Position numbers and translations under genes: made by a program. DNA of 64,000 bases from Frigoribacterium faeni (GTDB lineage: Bacteria > Actinomycetota > Actinomycetes > Actinomycetales > Microbacteriaceae): NCBI RefSeq assembly GCF_007988805.1, contig NZ_BJUV01000016.1, positions 24,545 through 88,544 on the forward strand. The letters run 5' to 3'. Shown here piece by piece: positions 1-9,205 of the stretch. The notes under the pieces were generated by a model. The model had not been told where the DNA came from. It saw only the letters and a program-made list of their open reading frames with translations, and ran no database searches. Position 1 is the stretch's first letter. Each line of letters opens with the position of its first letter.

Positions 1-63
1 GGTCCTGGGATCGAGAGACAATCATGGTGGTATTCCTATCGCACGTTAGGCATACTGTCCAGC

Positions 64-1152
64 ATGTTCATTGCACATGTCTCACGACGCCAACTGCTCG
101 GCGTGGCCACACTGGGTGCGGCGATGCCGTTCGTCGTGGGCGCAGCAGGTGACGCGTCCACTGGGGCACCCGCCCGAGCATCCTCAGAGGACGGCGAGAG
201 CACGTCACCGGGCCTGGAGATGACATCGGTCGAGTTCCGTACGATCGACGTCTTCGCGGCCGGCTTCACCTCCGAAGACACGATCCGCTGCCCTCGCAGC
301 ATCGTGCTCTCGAACATCGACGCGGAGCCACTGTCACTGAGTCTCGAGTTCGACCCGCGCCTCTATGACGTCTCGGACGGCGTCACACTGATCAACGACG
401 ACGGAACGCTCTACATCGAGACCCCGGCACCGACCATCATCTCTCCGTCGAGGTCCGTTCTCGCGTTCCAGATCGACACAGCTGCAATGGGGCAGGGTGA
501 CGCTGAGGTCTCCATCCCTCTCGCACCTGCCAACAGATATCCGGCGGAGGACTTGGCACCCGTCACGGACACGACCGTGACCGTCTCCTCCGCTGGCGAC
601 GCCGTGGTCCGAGCGACCTGGGGCACGACCTCCACAACACCTCTCTCGCGCGCCTGGGGCGCTGAGGTCTCCGCCGGCTGGGCCGACGTGGCCGTCAGCC
701 AAGCAGGAGCGACGCGCCAGTACCGCGTACCGACCGTCATCCGATGTCGGAGCATAGGCCCGCAGGCGATTCCCGAGCGGGCCGTCGTCACTGTCACGCT
801 CGACGGTACGATCACTTCTCCGCCCGTGCTCGCGTCGGTGATGATCGACGACGAGCCCGCCGAGCTCGCCCGGTTCGGAACCTCTCTCCGCCGCGACGGC
901 GGCGCGTACCTGTTCGACGTCACGACGCCCGACGAAGTGGCCGCTCAGTCGACGCTGATGCTCGTCTTCGTCGACCCCGTACGTCGCGGGCGAACCGAAC
1001 CCCGTGTCGACTCACTGCACATGGCGACCGTCACCCTCCGAGCTCCGGAGAATGCAGCCGAGCGGCGCCGCACCACGACGAGCGACTCGGCCGTCGACAT
1101 CTCCTCATCGGGAAATCCACTCGCCCCCGACGCCGCCACCGGCACGATCTGA
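64..1152 (+). CDS. Tat-exported protein of unknown function
   Basis: I do not recognise the family. The N-terminus carries a twin-arginine motif (SRRQLLG, about residues 8-14) followed by a hydrophobic stretch and an Ala-rich segment, so export by the Tat pathway is likely. The remaining roughly 320 residues are rich in Thr, Ser, Val and Asp, with alternating hydrophobic residues that suggest beta-sandwich folds, and no transmembrane anchor is visible. It ends 13 bases before the peptidoglycan-binding/DUF1906 gene, so the two are probably co-transcribed and both act at the cell surface. A CATACT box lies just upstream of the ATG. Export is fairly certain; the function is unknown. Confidence 0.75.
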   Translation: MFIAHVSRRQLLGVATLGAAMPFVVGAAGDASTGAPARASSEDGESTSPGLEMTSVEFRTIDVFAAGFTSEDTIRCPRSIVLSNIDAEPLSLSLEFDPRLYDVSDGVTLINDDGTLYIETPAPTIISPSRSVLAFQIDTAAMGQGDAEVSIPLAPANRYPAEDLAPVTDTTVTVSSAGDAVVRATWGTTSTTPLSRAWGAEVSAGWADVAVSQAGATRQYRVPTVIRCRSIGPQAIPERAVVTVTLDGTITSPPVLASVMIDDEPAELARFGTSLRRDGGAYLFDVTTPDEVAAQSTLMLVFVDPVRRGRTEPRVDSLHMATVTLRAPENAAERRRTTTSDSAVDISSSGNPLAPDAATGTI

Positions 1153-1165
1153 AAGCGAACCCTCC

Positions 1166-3580
1166 ATGTTCAGAGACCTCGAAGTCGAACGAGCCCAAAA
1201 GCACCTGAACGATACCTACGGACACCATTCGTGGTTCACGCGGCTCACCGTCGACGGCCAGACCGGCTGGTCGACGATGTTCGCGCTGACCCGCGCTCTC
1301 CAGCACGAATTAGGCATCTCGGCGAAATCGGACTCGTTCGGTCCGACGACTATGTCGACCTTGACCTCCAAGGTCGGCTCGCTGACGACGACGAACGCCG
1401 CGTCGCATCGGGCGATCACGGCACTTGCGCAATGCGGCCTCTGGTGCAAGGGCTACAAAGGTGGTGCGACTTTCGGATCGTTCTCGCCGGACGTCGCTAC
1501 GGGGATCATGGAGATGAAGGCGGACATGGGACTGCCGCCCACGGCATCCCTGGCCCCCAAAACCTTCAAGAGTCTTCTCACGATGGACGCGTACAAGCGC
1601 GTCGGGAGTGGAACCACGGCTATCCGTGACATCCAGAAGTGGATGAATTCGCGCTATCACTCACGTCAGGACTTCTTCATCGTTCCCTGTGACGGCATCT
1701 TCTCTCGAGACGTGCAGCGTGGGCTGATGCTCGCTCTTCAGTACGAAGTCGACATGGTGGACGGCGTGGCGAATGGGAACTTCGGACCGGGAACCCAAGC
1801 CGGGATCAAACGCAAGGGGCTCGTCTCGTCGGGCTCTCGAGACACGACGCGATCCTTCGTGCGTCTCTTCCAGGCAGCGCTGACGTTCAACGGCTACGAA
1901 GCCCCCTTCGATGGCGTGTTCGGCGACTCCACGGCTGCAGTCGTGCGGTCGTTCCAGTCGTTCGCCGAGTTGAGCACGACCGGCGCGGGCGATTTCCGGA
2001 CTTGGGCGTCGCTTCTCGTGAGCACCGGTGACACGAGCAGGCCTGGCACGGCCGCCGATGCATCGACGGTTCTGACGCCTGCCACGGCCGCTCTTCTCAA
2101 GGCACATGGCTACAACACTGTCGGGCGGTACTTGTCGGTGGCCGCGAAGCGGATCGCACCCGGCGAGCTGGACGTCATCGTCGATGCGGGGCTGAAGGTC
2201 TTCCCCATCTTCCAAGAATGGAACAATGCGCCCGGATACTTCACCGAGGCAGCCGGTTACGGGCAAGCAGTGGCTGCCGTCAAACGGGCCCGCAACCTCG
2301 GATTCACGGCCGGCACGACCATCTTCTTCGCCGTCGACTACGACGCGACGGCCACTGAGATCCCAGCCCTGATAATTCCCTACTTCCGCGGCATCGCCCG
2401 CGGAGTCGCCTCGTCTCGCCTCGTCCAATACAGAGTCGGCATCTACGGCACACGAAACGTCTGCTCACAGGTCTCCGAGGCCGGTCTCGCCGCGAGCTCC
2501 TTCGTCAGTGGGATGTCGACCGGATACAGCGGGAACCTCGGGTTCCCCCTGCCCAACAACTGGGCATACGACCAGGTGCTCGAGTACAAGCTCACCTCCG
2601 GCGCGACGAGCCTCGAGTTGGACAAGGACATCGCATCCAGTCGAGCCGACCCCGTGGGGCGCGAGCAGGTTCTGCCGACACCGACAATCGGGGCCGAAGG
2701 CAGTCCACGCTCGTTTGACGAATCGTACTTCTGGCAGTACACGGAATGGAGCCATCAAGTCGAACTAGGGGCCGGAAACCGCCTCTTCGGCATGCACATC
2801 AACGACGTCGTTCTTCACGAGCTCCATCGAAATTCATACTGGGATATTAAGTGGCAGGCGTTTACGCCGATCGTACTTGGGAGCGATAATGCAGCCACAT
2901 ACGCGGAAATCACGCGAGCAAGGCAAGCAATCGCACGGACATCACACTTACTGTCGATCCCCAGCTACCCACACTTTGACACTCCACACTTCGCCGCCTC
3001 CTGCCGGGGCATCCTTAGCTGGGGTAAGCCCAGAAGCACGCGCGCCGTCGGCTGGGCTGATTTGGGCGGTTGGGGTCTTGATCTGGTTCAGGCATGGAAC
3101 GACTACGTCGAGGCAAGCCGAGCCGGGTACCCCCACGATGCTGAGACATGGATGTCGACACGTATCGGCGCCGACCAGAAGGACATCGATAGCCTTCAAG
3201 ACCCCGGAGATATGAAGCTAAACCGTTCAAACGGTTTCTCACGGGAGGATCTTAACGCTGATATAGATGCCCAACTGGTCGCCTACCGCTTAATTGATAC
3301 ACCTGATCGGCCACTTCCGGATGTCATCCGCAAGATCCGCACTGCGTCGCTGGAGCAGCCGTCATGGCGTCGAGAAACCTTCCTGACCGAGCGATTCGGA
3401 AGCTCGAACACGAGTACCGAAATAGAGGCTTGCATTGATAATCTTTTTACAAGCCAGAAATTCTGGATCGATTATCCCGTCGGCCAGTTCCTCAATGTAC
3501 GTCGTCCGATCGAGTCCGAATTAGCACAGATCAGTCGAGGGTTCATTTCGCTATCAGGAATTTTGTCGATTGATGACTAA
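1166..3580 (+). CDS. Peptidoglycan-binding, DUF1906 (Rv2525c-like glycoside-hydrolase fold) protein with unusual C-terminal domain
   Basis: The 804-residue product has several parts. The N-terminal ~340 residues hold two or three peptidoglycan-binding-like repeats; the clearest is near residues 235-290 and contains FDGVFGDSTAAVVRSFQ. A DUF1906/Rv2525c-like TIM-barrel domain spans about 355-520, starting LLKAHGYNTVGRYLS and including FFAVDYD. A final ~280-residue region is not recognised. The frame is open upstream to 1004, but that part overlaps the preceding gene and ATG 1166 fits the domain start. No signal peptide is visible. From about 2800 the DNA becomes visibly less GC-rich with different codon use, which suggests that the C-terminus was acquired separately. 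It overlaps the next gene by 8 bases. A role at the cell wall is likely; catalytic activity is not shown. Confidence 0.8.
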   Translation: MFRDLEVERAQKHLNDTYGHHSWFTRLTVDGQTGWSTMFALTRALQHELGISAKSDSFGPTTMSTLTSKVGSLTTTNAASHRAITALAQCGLWCKGYKGGATFGSFSPDVATGIMEMKADMGLPPTASLAPKTFKSLLTMDAYKRVGSGTTAIRDIQKWMNSRYHSRQDFFIVPCDGIFSRDVQRGLMLALQYEVDMVDGVANGNFGPGTQAGIKRKGLVSSGSRDTTRSFVRLFQAALTFNGYEAPFDGVFGDSTAAVVRSFQSFAELSTTGAGDFRTWASLLVSTGDTSRPGTAADASTVLTPATAALLKAHGYNTVGRYLSVAAKRIAPGELDVIVDAGLKVFPIFQEWNNAPGYFTEAAGYGQAVAAVKRARNLGFTAGTTIFFAVDYDATATEIPALIIPYFRGIARGVASSRLVQYRVGIYGTRNVCSQVSEAGLAASSFVSGMSTGYSGNLGFPLPNNWAYDQVLEYKLTSGATSLELDKDIASSRADPVGREQVLPTPTIGAEGSPRSFDESYFWQYTEWSHQVELGAGNRLFGMHINDVVLHELHRNSYWDIKWQAFTPIVLGSDNAATYAEITRARQAIARTSHLLSIPSYPHFDTPHFAASCRGILSWGKPRSTRAVGWADLGGWGLDLVQAWNDYVEASRAGYPHDAETWMSTRIGADQKDIDSLQDPGDMKLNRSNGFSREDLNADIDAQLVAYRLIDTPDRPLPDVIRKIRTASLEQPSWRRETFLTERFGSSNTSTEIEACIDNLFTSQKFWIDYPVGQFLNVRRPIESELAQISRGFISLSGILSIDD

Positions 3581-4175
3581 TCACAGGGCAAGGCCGCTCG
3601 ATCGAAGATGGATTTGGTCAGCCCTCGTCGCATTCACTGGTGCCGCTTGCTCCCTCGTGCAGGCCAACGCCATCAACTGGGTCTCCTTCATGCTGGTCCT
3701 GACCGACGGGTGCCACAGGGTCGCCGCTGATGCTCGCTTCGAACCCATGCTGGCGGCCGTCGTGACGACCTCATGGCTCCCCCTGTGGGGATCGATGTCG
3801 GTAGGAGGTTGGGCGACATCCCAGCCACGAGCCTGGTTCATCCTGCAGATCGGCTTCGTCCTGCTCGCCCTGCTCCCCATCTCCCTCGTCGTCGGCATCG
3901 AGGTACTCCTGTCATGGGAGGAGATCCAACAGATGCCGTCGCCCGGCGTCGGCGTGGCCATACACCTGACTCCGGCCATCCCGCCACTTCTGTGGTTCGG
4001 GGCCGCCCTCGTACTCAGCCGACGCACGCCTCTGGAGCCCCTGACACGGAAACATGGTCGCGCCATCGGTTTCGTGACGGCCATGCTGACGATCGCCGTC
4101 CCAGCTGTTGTTCTCCTCAAACTCTCTGACGGGTGCCTGTTGGCCGAGCTCCTGCCAACGGTCCGAATCTGGTGA
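3573..4175 (+). CDS. Small integral membrane protein, about four TM segments
   Basis: The ~200-residue protein has about four hydrophobic spans: near the N-terminus (WIWSALVAFTGAACSLV), around residues 85-110 (FILQIGFVLLALLPISLVV), around 130-150, and near 165-185. No enzymatic motif is seen. The ATG at 3573 lies inside the end of the previous gene (8-base overlap), which indicates translational coupling; a TTG directly before it is an alternative start. Because it follows a large surface protein with an atypical C-terminus, an immunity or anchoring role is possible but is only inference from position. Confidence 0.7.
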   Translation: MTNHRARPLDRRWIWSALVAFTGAACSLVQANAINWVSFMLVLTDGCHRVAADARFEPMLAAVVTTSWLPLWGSMSVGGWATSQPRAWFILQIGFVLLALLPISLVVGIEVLLSWEEIQQMPSPGVGVAIHLTPAIPPLLWFGAALVLSRRTPLEPLTRKHGRAIGFVTAMLTIAVPAVVLLKLSDGCLLAELLPTVRIW

Positions 4176-4630
4176 TCGAGGGGGAGTACAGCTGGTCGAC
4201 CTTTGCTCACGACCGTTGGCCTCCCTGCCGACGTGCTCCGCGCTCCACCGGCGACCGGGATCCGCTTCGCGCGCGGCGTCGCGACTCGACCCGCCCCTCC
4301 TCGGCACCCCCGTCGCGCTTTCCGCGTGCCTCCGCTAGGCTTGGATCACTTGCGAGTCGGCCTGACCGGCTCCCTGCGTCGTAGCACGCCCCTCCCCGCC
4401 TCTCCCGTCCTGGCACACACCCAGGCAGCCCAGCAGGCGCGCGAAGCTCACTCTGCGGCGAAACGATCGTGCACACCTGCACCGTCGCCACATCTCGAGC
4501 CCGGCTACGACAGCCGTTCTCCCGGCACTGCCCCGCCCTCGCGCGAACACGTCAGCACGACGTCGTCGCCCGACACGGTGGTCACGCAGCCTGGCCCGGC
4601 TCGACACCGATGCCCCGAAAGGTGCACCAC
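4176..4630 (+). other. 455-bp gene-free stretch, probable long 5' leader of the DEAD-box helicase gene
   Basis: No convincing reading frame: the frames that cross it are Pro/Arg/Ser-rich translations without recognisable domains. It probably contains the promoter and a long 5' untranslated region for the helicase gene at 4631. Long leaders are common for cold-inducible DEAD-box helicase mRNAs, but I could not identify a specific regulatory element here. Confidence 0.4.
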
Positions 4631-6550
4631 ATGTCAACGAACACTCTCGACACCGAGAACACCACCGCCGCCGGTTCGACCGTCGACGAGACGGCCGACG
4701 CCGTCACCTTCAGCTCGCTGGGCGTGCCCGCCCCGATCCTGAAGTCCCTCGCAGCGGAGGGCAAGACCACCGCGTTCCCGATCCAGGTCGACACCCTGCC
4801 CGACACCCTCGGCGGCCGCGACGTGCTCGGCCGCGGCAAGACCGGCTCCGGCAAGACCCTCGCCTTCTCGATCCCCATGGCGGCGCGCCTCGGCGGCAAG
4901 CTCGCCGGCGGCAACCGCCGCGCCGGCCGCCCCCTCGGCCTCGTGCTCGCCCCCACCCGCGAGCTCGCCACCCAGATCGACGCCGTGCTCGCCCCGCTCG
5001 CCGAGGCCTACGGCATGCGCACCACCACCATCTTCGGCGGCGTCTCGCAGAACCGTCAGGTGCAGGCCCTCAAGGCCGGCGTCGACATCATCATCGCCTG
5101 CCCCGGCCGCCTCGAGGACCTCATGAAGCAGGGCTTCGTCAAGCTCGACGCCATCGAGATCACCGTGCTCGACGAGGCCGACCACATGGCCGACCTGGGC
5201 TTCCTGCCCGGCGTCACGCGCATCCTGAAGGCCACCCCGACCGACGGTCAGCGTCTGCTCTTCAGCGCCACGCTCGACAACGGCGTGGACAAGCTGGTCA
5301 AGCAGTTCCTCCACAACGAGGTGCTGCACTCGGTCGACGAGGCCAACTCGCCCGTCGCCAAGATGACCCACCACGTCTTCGAGACCCCCGACGTCGACAG
5401 CAAGAACGCCCTCGTGCAGAAGCTCGCCGGCGGCAAGGGCCGTCGCATCCTCTTCATGCGCACCAAGCACCACGCCAAGAAGCTCGCCAAGAAGCTGACC
5501 GACGCCGGCATCCCCGCCGTCGACCTGCACGGCAACCTCTCGCAGCCGCAGCGCGACCGCAACCTCGCCGCCTTCCAGGACGGCTCGGCCCGCGTGCTCG
5601 TCGCCACCGACGTCGCCGCCCGAGGCGTGCACGTCGACGACATCGAGCTCGTCATCCACGTCGACCCGCCCACCGAGCACAAGGCGTACCTGCACCGCTC
5701 GGGCCGCACCGCCCGCGCCGGCGCCGAGGGCGACGTCGTCACCCTCGTCATCCCCAGCCAGAAGCGCGACGTCGCCCAGCTGATGAAGAAGGCCGACATC
5801 CGCCCGACCATCACCGCCGTCGTGCCGTCCTCGCCCGAGGTAGCCGCGCTGGTCGGCGAGGTCGCCGCCTACGTCAAGCCCGCTCCCCGCGCCGCCGTCC
5901 AGCAGCAGCAGGGTGGCGGCGGTCGCTCGCAGGGCGCCAACGCGCAGCGCAAGCGCGCCGCCCGCCAGGACTCGCAGGGCAACCCCATCGCCCGCCAGGA
6001 CCGCTCGGGTCGCCCCGCAGCCGGTTCCGCCGGCGGCTCGACCCGTCAGGGCCAGGGAGGCGCGGGTCGCGGATCCGACGCCGGTCGCGGTCGCGACGGC
6101 GCAGCCCGCTCGGGCGGCTCGCGTGACGGCGGACGTCAGGGCGGCCGCGACGGCGGTTCGCGCCGCGACGCCGCGCCCCGCGGTGGCGCCTCGACCTTCT
6201 ACTCGACCGAGTCCGGCCGCGGCGCCGTGACCCCGGTCCGCGAGGACTCGCGCGGCGGCCGTGACGGCGGCCGCGACGAGGTCCGCGGTACCCGCCAGAC
6301 CGGACGCCGCGCCCAGAGCGACGGCGGCCAGAGCCGCACCAACGCCGTGCGCAACGACCAGGCCGAGTTCGCCGCCTCGCAGGGCGGCCAGCGCGACGCC
6401 GGTTCGCGCGACGCCGGTTCGCGCGACGGCGGCCAGCGCTCCGGCGGACGCCGCGCCTCGTCCGAGGGCGGCCGTCCCGGCACGCTCAAGGTCGGCGGGC
6501 TCGTCGGCGGCAAGGCGCGCACGGGCGGCGGCCAGCGCGGCGGTCGCTGA
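4631..6550 (+). CDS. DEAD-box ATP-dependent RNA helicase with Arg/Gly-rich tail
   Basis: This enzyme unwinds RNA duplexes in ribosome assembly or mRNA turnover. Visible motifs are the Q motif (FPIQ, residues 49-52), Walker A GKTGSGKT (69-76), DEAD in VLDEADHMADLGF (about 180), motif III SAT in LLFSATLDNG, and motif VI YLHRSGRTARAG (about 360). After the two RecA domains, residues from about 425 to 639 form a disordered tail of RGG, RDGG and GGR repeats, typical of actinobacterial RhlE/DeaD-like RNA-binding extensions. ATG 4631 was chosen because conserved sequence starts there and a GAAAGG lies just upstream; the longer frame begins in unconserved sequence. It is monocistronic and preceded by a long leader. 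Confidence 0.95.
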   Translation: MSTNTLDTENTTAAGSTVDETADAVTFSSLGVPAPILKSLAAEGKTTAFPIQVDTLPDTLGGRDVLGRGKTGSGKTLAFSIPMAARLGGKLAGGNRRAGRPLGLVLAPTRELATQIDAVLAPLAEAYGMRTTTIFGGVSQNRQVQALKAGVDIIIACPGRLEDLMKQGFVKLDAIEITVLDEADHMADLGFLPGVTRILKATPTDGQRLLFSATLDNGVDKLVKQFLHNEVLHSVDEANSPVAKMTHHVFETPDVDSKNALVQKLAGGKGRRILFMRTKHHAKKLAKKLTDAGIPAVDLHGNLSQPQRDRNLAAFQDGSARVLVATDVAARGVHVDDIELVIHVDPPTEHKAYLHRSGRTARAGAEGDVVTLVIPSQKRDVAQLMKKADIRPTITAVVPSSPEVAALVGEVAAYVKPAPRAAVQQQQGGGGRSQGANAQRKRAARQDSQGNPIARQDRSGRPAAGSAGGSTRQGQGGAGRGSDAGRGRDGAARSGGSRDGGRQGGRDGGSRRDAAPRGGASTFYSTESGRGAVTPVREDSRGGRDGGRDEVRGTRQTGRRAQSDGGQSRTNAVRNDQAEFAASQGGQRDAGSRDAGSRDGGQRSGGRRASSEGGRPGTLKVGGLVGGKARTGGGQRGGR

Positions 6551-6638
6551 GACGCGACCCCGCTGGGTGGCGGGTCGTCCGCGATGACGACCCGCGCCTC
6601 CTGAGCTGACGTCGCCGCCCTGCGCGCGCCGCGGCCAT

Positions 6639-6698
6639 GAACCCCGGATGCGACGATGAACCCCGTTCTCTCGGGGTTCATCGTCGTATCCGGGGTTC
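6639..6698. repeat. Long inverted repeat, probable terminator/hairpin element
   Basis: Two arms of about 27 bases (6639-6665 and 6672-6698) are reverse complements with a single mismatch around a TTCTCT loop; the core is AACCCCG-TTCTCT-CGGGGTT. It lies after the helicase gene and before the EthD gene and could end transcription. Unlike a classical terminator it has no T-run. It shares the nested CCCCG-loop-CGGGG core with the elements at 7149 and 7283. Confidence 0.75.
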
Positions 6699-6807
6699 TT
6701 CGCTGTGCGGCCAGGGCACGGCGTGCATCCAGCCCACGCCAAGCGGGCCCGAGTTCGCTGACGGTCGCGGGTAGCTCGTACCCGCACCCCGACGAGAGGT
6801 CCCGGCG

Positions 6808-7116
6808 ATGCCCACCAAGATCACGATCATCTTCGACAACCCGACCGATCCGGGCGCGTTCGAGGCGGGGTTCCCCCACTCGCTCGAGCTCGCCAAGGCC
6901 CTCCCGGGTCTCGAGCGCATCGAATCGGGCAAGGTCTGGCCCAAGGAGGACGGCAGCGAGACGCCGGCCTATCGCACGCTCGACCTCTACTTCGCCGACT
7001 ACGACACGGCGAGCGCCGCGGTGCAGACCCCCGAGGCGGGCGCGTTCTTCCCCACCGTGTTCGAGCTCGGGGCCGCCGGCGTCAAGGCGCTGTTCACCAA
7101 CATCGAGGCCGTCTAG
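6808..7116 (+). CDS. EthD family protein
   Basis: The 102-residue protein matches the EthD/dimeric alpha-beta barrel fold: it begins TKITIIFDNPTDPGAFEAGF, then has an HSLELAKALPGLERIESGKVW stretch in two parts and ends with a FFPTVFELGAAGVKALFTNIE helix. EthD proteins are small ferredoxin-like-fold dimers of mostly unknown biochemical role; the founding member is needed for ETBE degradation in Rhodococcus. ATG 6808 is preceded by GAGAGG about 10 bases upstream. It stands alone between hairpin elements, so context gives no substrate. Confidence 0.85.
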   Translation: MPTKITIIFDNPTDPGAFEAGFPHSLELAKALPGLERIESGKVWPKEDGSETPAYRTLDLYFADYDTASAAVQTPEAGAFFPTVFELGAAGVKALFTNIEAV

Positions 7117-7148
7117 CCCGACCGTCGTGCCGCTCGTGCACCCCGTCT

Positions 7149-7512
7149 TCGGCGCTACACCCCGTTCACTCGGGGTGTAGCGCCGAGTTCCGGGTGCGGC
7201 GCCGAGTTCGGGGGGCGGCGCCGGGTTCCGGGTGCGGCCCCGGGCACGCGGTGCGGCCCCGGGCTGCACCCCGTTTCCGGCACTACACCCCGTTCACTCG
7301 GGGTGTAGCGCCGAGTTCGGGGTGTGGCCCCGGGCTCGGGGTGTGGCGCCGGGCTGCACCCTGTTTCCGGCGCTGCACCCTGATCACTTGGGGTGCGGCG
7401 CCGAGTTCGGGGTGCGGCGTCGGGTTCGTGCGGGGTGCGGCGCCGAGTTCGGGGTGTGGCGCCGGGCTCGGGGGTGTGGCGCCGGGCTCGGGGAGGGGGC
7501 GGCGTCGGGCTC
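7149..7512. repeat. Tandem 19-20-bp GC-rich repeats with embedded palindromes
   Basis: About 14 degenerate copies of a unit close to GGGGTGYGGCGCCGRGYTC run from 7171 to 7512. They are interrupted by inverted repeats: 7149-7186 (16-base arms, loop TTCACT), 7283-7308, and an imperfect copy near 7371-7405. The array fills the gap between two convergent genes (EthD and the AbiEi/DUF559-type gene). Long frames crossing it are repeat artefacts. Shorter relatives occur at 8505-8646, 15128-15187 and 38099-38150, so this is a dispersed family. Confidence 0.85.
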
Positions 7513-7518
7513 GGGGGC

Positions 7519-8442
7519 TCAGCGGACGCCGGCTCGACGCAGGGCCGCGAGCAGGGGTTCCGCGCGCATCGCGTCGGCCCAGTTCCACCGCACGACCGCT
7601 CTCACGCCCGGCATCGACCGCAGGGCGTCCTCGCGCCGCTTCTCGTCGATGACGACCTGCTCGGGCGTTCGACCCCGCAACATGTCCGCGGTGCGGTATT
7701 TGACCTCGCCGTCGAACTCGCCCACGACGCCGAACTCGGGCCACCAGAAGTCGACGATCCCCACGAGCGGCCCCGCCGGGGGGAACCGGACCTGCAGCTC
7801 GGGCATCGTGAGACCCGCCAGGTGGATCACGGCGCGACTCAGGGACTCGCCCGGCGAGTCGGAACGGCCGTCGGCGAAGGCCACCGCGGCCGCTGCGCGA
7901 CGGATCCCGGGCACGCGTCGACGCGACGCGACCACCGCCTGGAGGTCCTCCCGCGTGAAGGCGCCGACCCGCAGCCCGTGGTCGAGGATCACGGCGCCGC
8001 CCGCGAGGTCACGCCGCCGGACGACGTCGACGGCGGCACGACGCGCCGCGACCACCCGCAGGCCGCCGACGACCTCGACTTCCTCGCCGACGAGTGGTGC
8101 CGCATGCTGGTGGGACCAGGGGCCCACCTTGTCGTGATCGCGACGGGGATTCACCACGTGGACGCGCTCCGGCCAGTCTCCGAGCAGCGGGAAGCCGCGC
8201 AGCGCCAACGCCGACTCGTGCGAGACCGCGACGTCATCGCCGAGTCGGGGCACCACCGCCTGCACTCGTGCCACGTGACGTCGCACGGGAGTGAGCGCCT
8301 GCCAGGCCGGGGTGGGCGCGTAGACACCGGGCGCGAGCCGTCGCAGCAGGCCTCGCCGGGCGTCACGCTCGAGCGAGGAGCTGTCGCCGCCCGCCGCGAT
8401 GACGCTCTCTCGACGGATGATCAGTTCGGTTCCATGGTGCAC
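7519..8442 (-). CDS. AbiEi-N-terminal / DUF559 (Vsr-like nuclease fold) protein
   Basis: The 307-residue protein has an N-terminal winged-helix region resembling the AbiEi antitoxin family (SLERDARRGLLRRLAPGVYAP, residues ~23-43). Its C-terminal domain resembles DUF559/Vsr-like PD-(D/E)XK folds: FWWPEFGVVGEFDGEVKYR holds the acidic and lysine residues and is followed by EKRRED. Such proteins are abundant in Microbacteriaceae, usually as single genes, and their role is unknown. It could be a restriction-like nuclease or an antitoxin-like regulator, but no cognate toxin is adjacent. GTG 8442 is the start, with CATGCT six bases upstream consistent with a leaderless mRNA. Confidence 0.75.
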   Translation of the reverse strand: MHHGTELIIRRESVIAAGGDSSSLERDARRGLLRRLAPGVYAPTPAWQALTPVRRHVARVQAVVPRLGDDVAVSHESALALRGFPLLGDWPERVHVVNPRRDHDKVGPWSHQHAAPLVGEEVEVVGGLRVVAARRAAVDVVRRRDLAGGAVILDHGLRVGAFTREDLQAVVASRRRVPGIRRAAAAVAFADGRSDSPGESLSRAVIHLAGLTMPELQVRFPPAGPLVGIVDFWWPEFGVVGEFDGEVKYRTADMLRGRTPEQVVIDEKRREDALRSMPGVRAVVRWNWADAMRAEPLLAALRRAGVR

Positions 8443-8504
8443 GGAAGAAGCATGACGCGCGTGATCCTGCGTGCGCCACCCGCGCCTCTCGGCCTGTGGA
8501 GAGA

Positions 8505-8646
8505 AGCCGCTGCACCCCGGAATCCGCGCTGCACCCCGAGACCCAGGGGTGTGGCGCGGTTTCCGGGGTGGAGCGCGGCTTCAGGGGTGCGGGGCGGCGC
8601 GGGTTCAGCGGGCGGTGCGGCTTGAGGGGTGCGGCGCGGCTCTAGG
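8505..8646. repeat. Degenerate GC-rich repeat tract
   Basis: A run of imperfect units around GCTGCACCCCGG, GGGGTGTGGCGCGG and GGGGTGCGGCG fills the gap between a divergent start and the DUF4916 stop. It contains a weak hairpin (CACCCC...GGGGTG). It is a diverged relative of the array at 7149-7512. No gene is seen in it. Confidence 0.65.
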
Positions 8647-8650
8647 GGGG

Positions 8651-9193
8651 CTAGTGCAGCGCGCCGACGGAGGCGAGGGCGCTGCGCAGCAGGGCCCCGC
8701 GGCCGCCCTCCATCTCGGCGGCGACCTCGTCGCTGGCGGCCTGGTGAGGGGTCAGCCAGGTGAGTTCGAGGGCGTCCTGGCGGGGATCGCAGGTGCCCGT
8801 GACGGGCACGACGTAGGCGAGCGACACCGCGTGCTGGCGGGCGTCGGTGTACACCGACGTGCCGGGCAGCGGGAAGTACTCGGCGACCTGGAACGGCACC
8901 GGCGACGCGGGCAGCTGCGGGAACGCCATCGGCCCGAGGTCCTTCTCGAGGTGGCGGAACAGAGCGGTGCGCAGGCTCTCGCCGTACATGACGCGCCCGG
9001 ACACGAGCATGCGCGACATCGACCCCTCGGGCGAGGCCCGCAGCAGCACGCCCACCTCGGTGACGACGCCCATGCCGTCGACCCGCACGGGGACGGCCTC
9101 GACGTAGAGGATCGGCAGCCGCTGCCGCGCCTGGAAGAGCTCCTCTTCGGAGAGCCAGCCGGGATTGGGGTCGGGGGTCTGCACGGAGCTCAT
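8651..9193 (-). CDS. DUF4916 NUDIX-fold hydrolase
   Basis: The 180-residue protein matches the DUF4916 branch of the NUDIX superfamily: it begins with a WLSEEEL...RLPILYVEAVPVRV segment and has the GESLRTALFRHLEKDLG stretch that corresponds to a degenerate NUDIX box. The family is widespread in Actinobacteria and its substrate is not established. A TAGACA box ends six bases before the ATG, so the mRNA is probably leaderless. It is transcribed divergently from the esterase gene at 9358. Confidence 0.85.
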   Translation of the reverse strand: MSSVQTPDPNPGWLSEEELFQARQRLPILYVEAVPVRVDGMGVVTEVGVLLRASPEGSMSRMLVSGRVMYGESLRTALFRHLEKDLGPMAFPQLPASPVPFQVAEYFPLPGTSVYTDARQHAVSLAYVVPVTGTCDPRQDALELTWLTPHQAASDEVAAEMEGGRGALLRSALASVGALH

Positions 9194-9199
9194 GGGGCA

Positions 9200-9205
9200 T
9201 GTCTA
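9200..9205 (-). promoter_or_regulatory. Leaderless -10 box for the DUF4916 gene
   Basis: TAGACA on the minus strand, then exactly six bases to the ATG at 9193. This fits the TANNNT-N6-start pattern seen at several genes here. Confidence 0.6.

Noticed and set aside
4634..6787. 717-codon minus-strand open frame rich in Ala, Gly and Val
   Set aside because: It is the antisense shadow of the DEAD-box helicase gene; high GC leaves such frames open, and it has no domain.
7149..7512. Tandem repeats considered as a CRISPR array
   Set aside because: Units are contiguous 19-20-mers without unique spacers and there are no cas genes nearby.
7519..8442. Toxin-antitoxin (AbiEi/AbiEii) system
   Set aside because: No AbiEii-type nucleotidyltransferase toxin is adjacent, and the C-terminus is a nuclease-like DUF559 fold.
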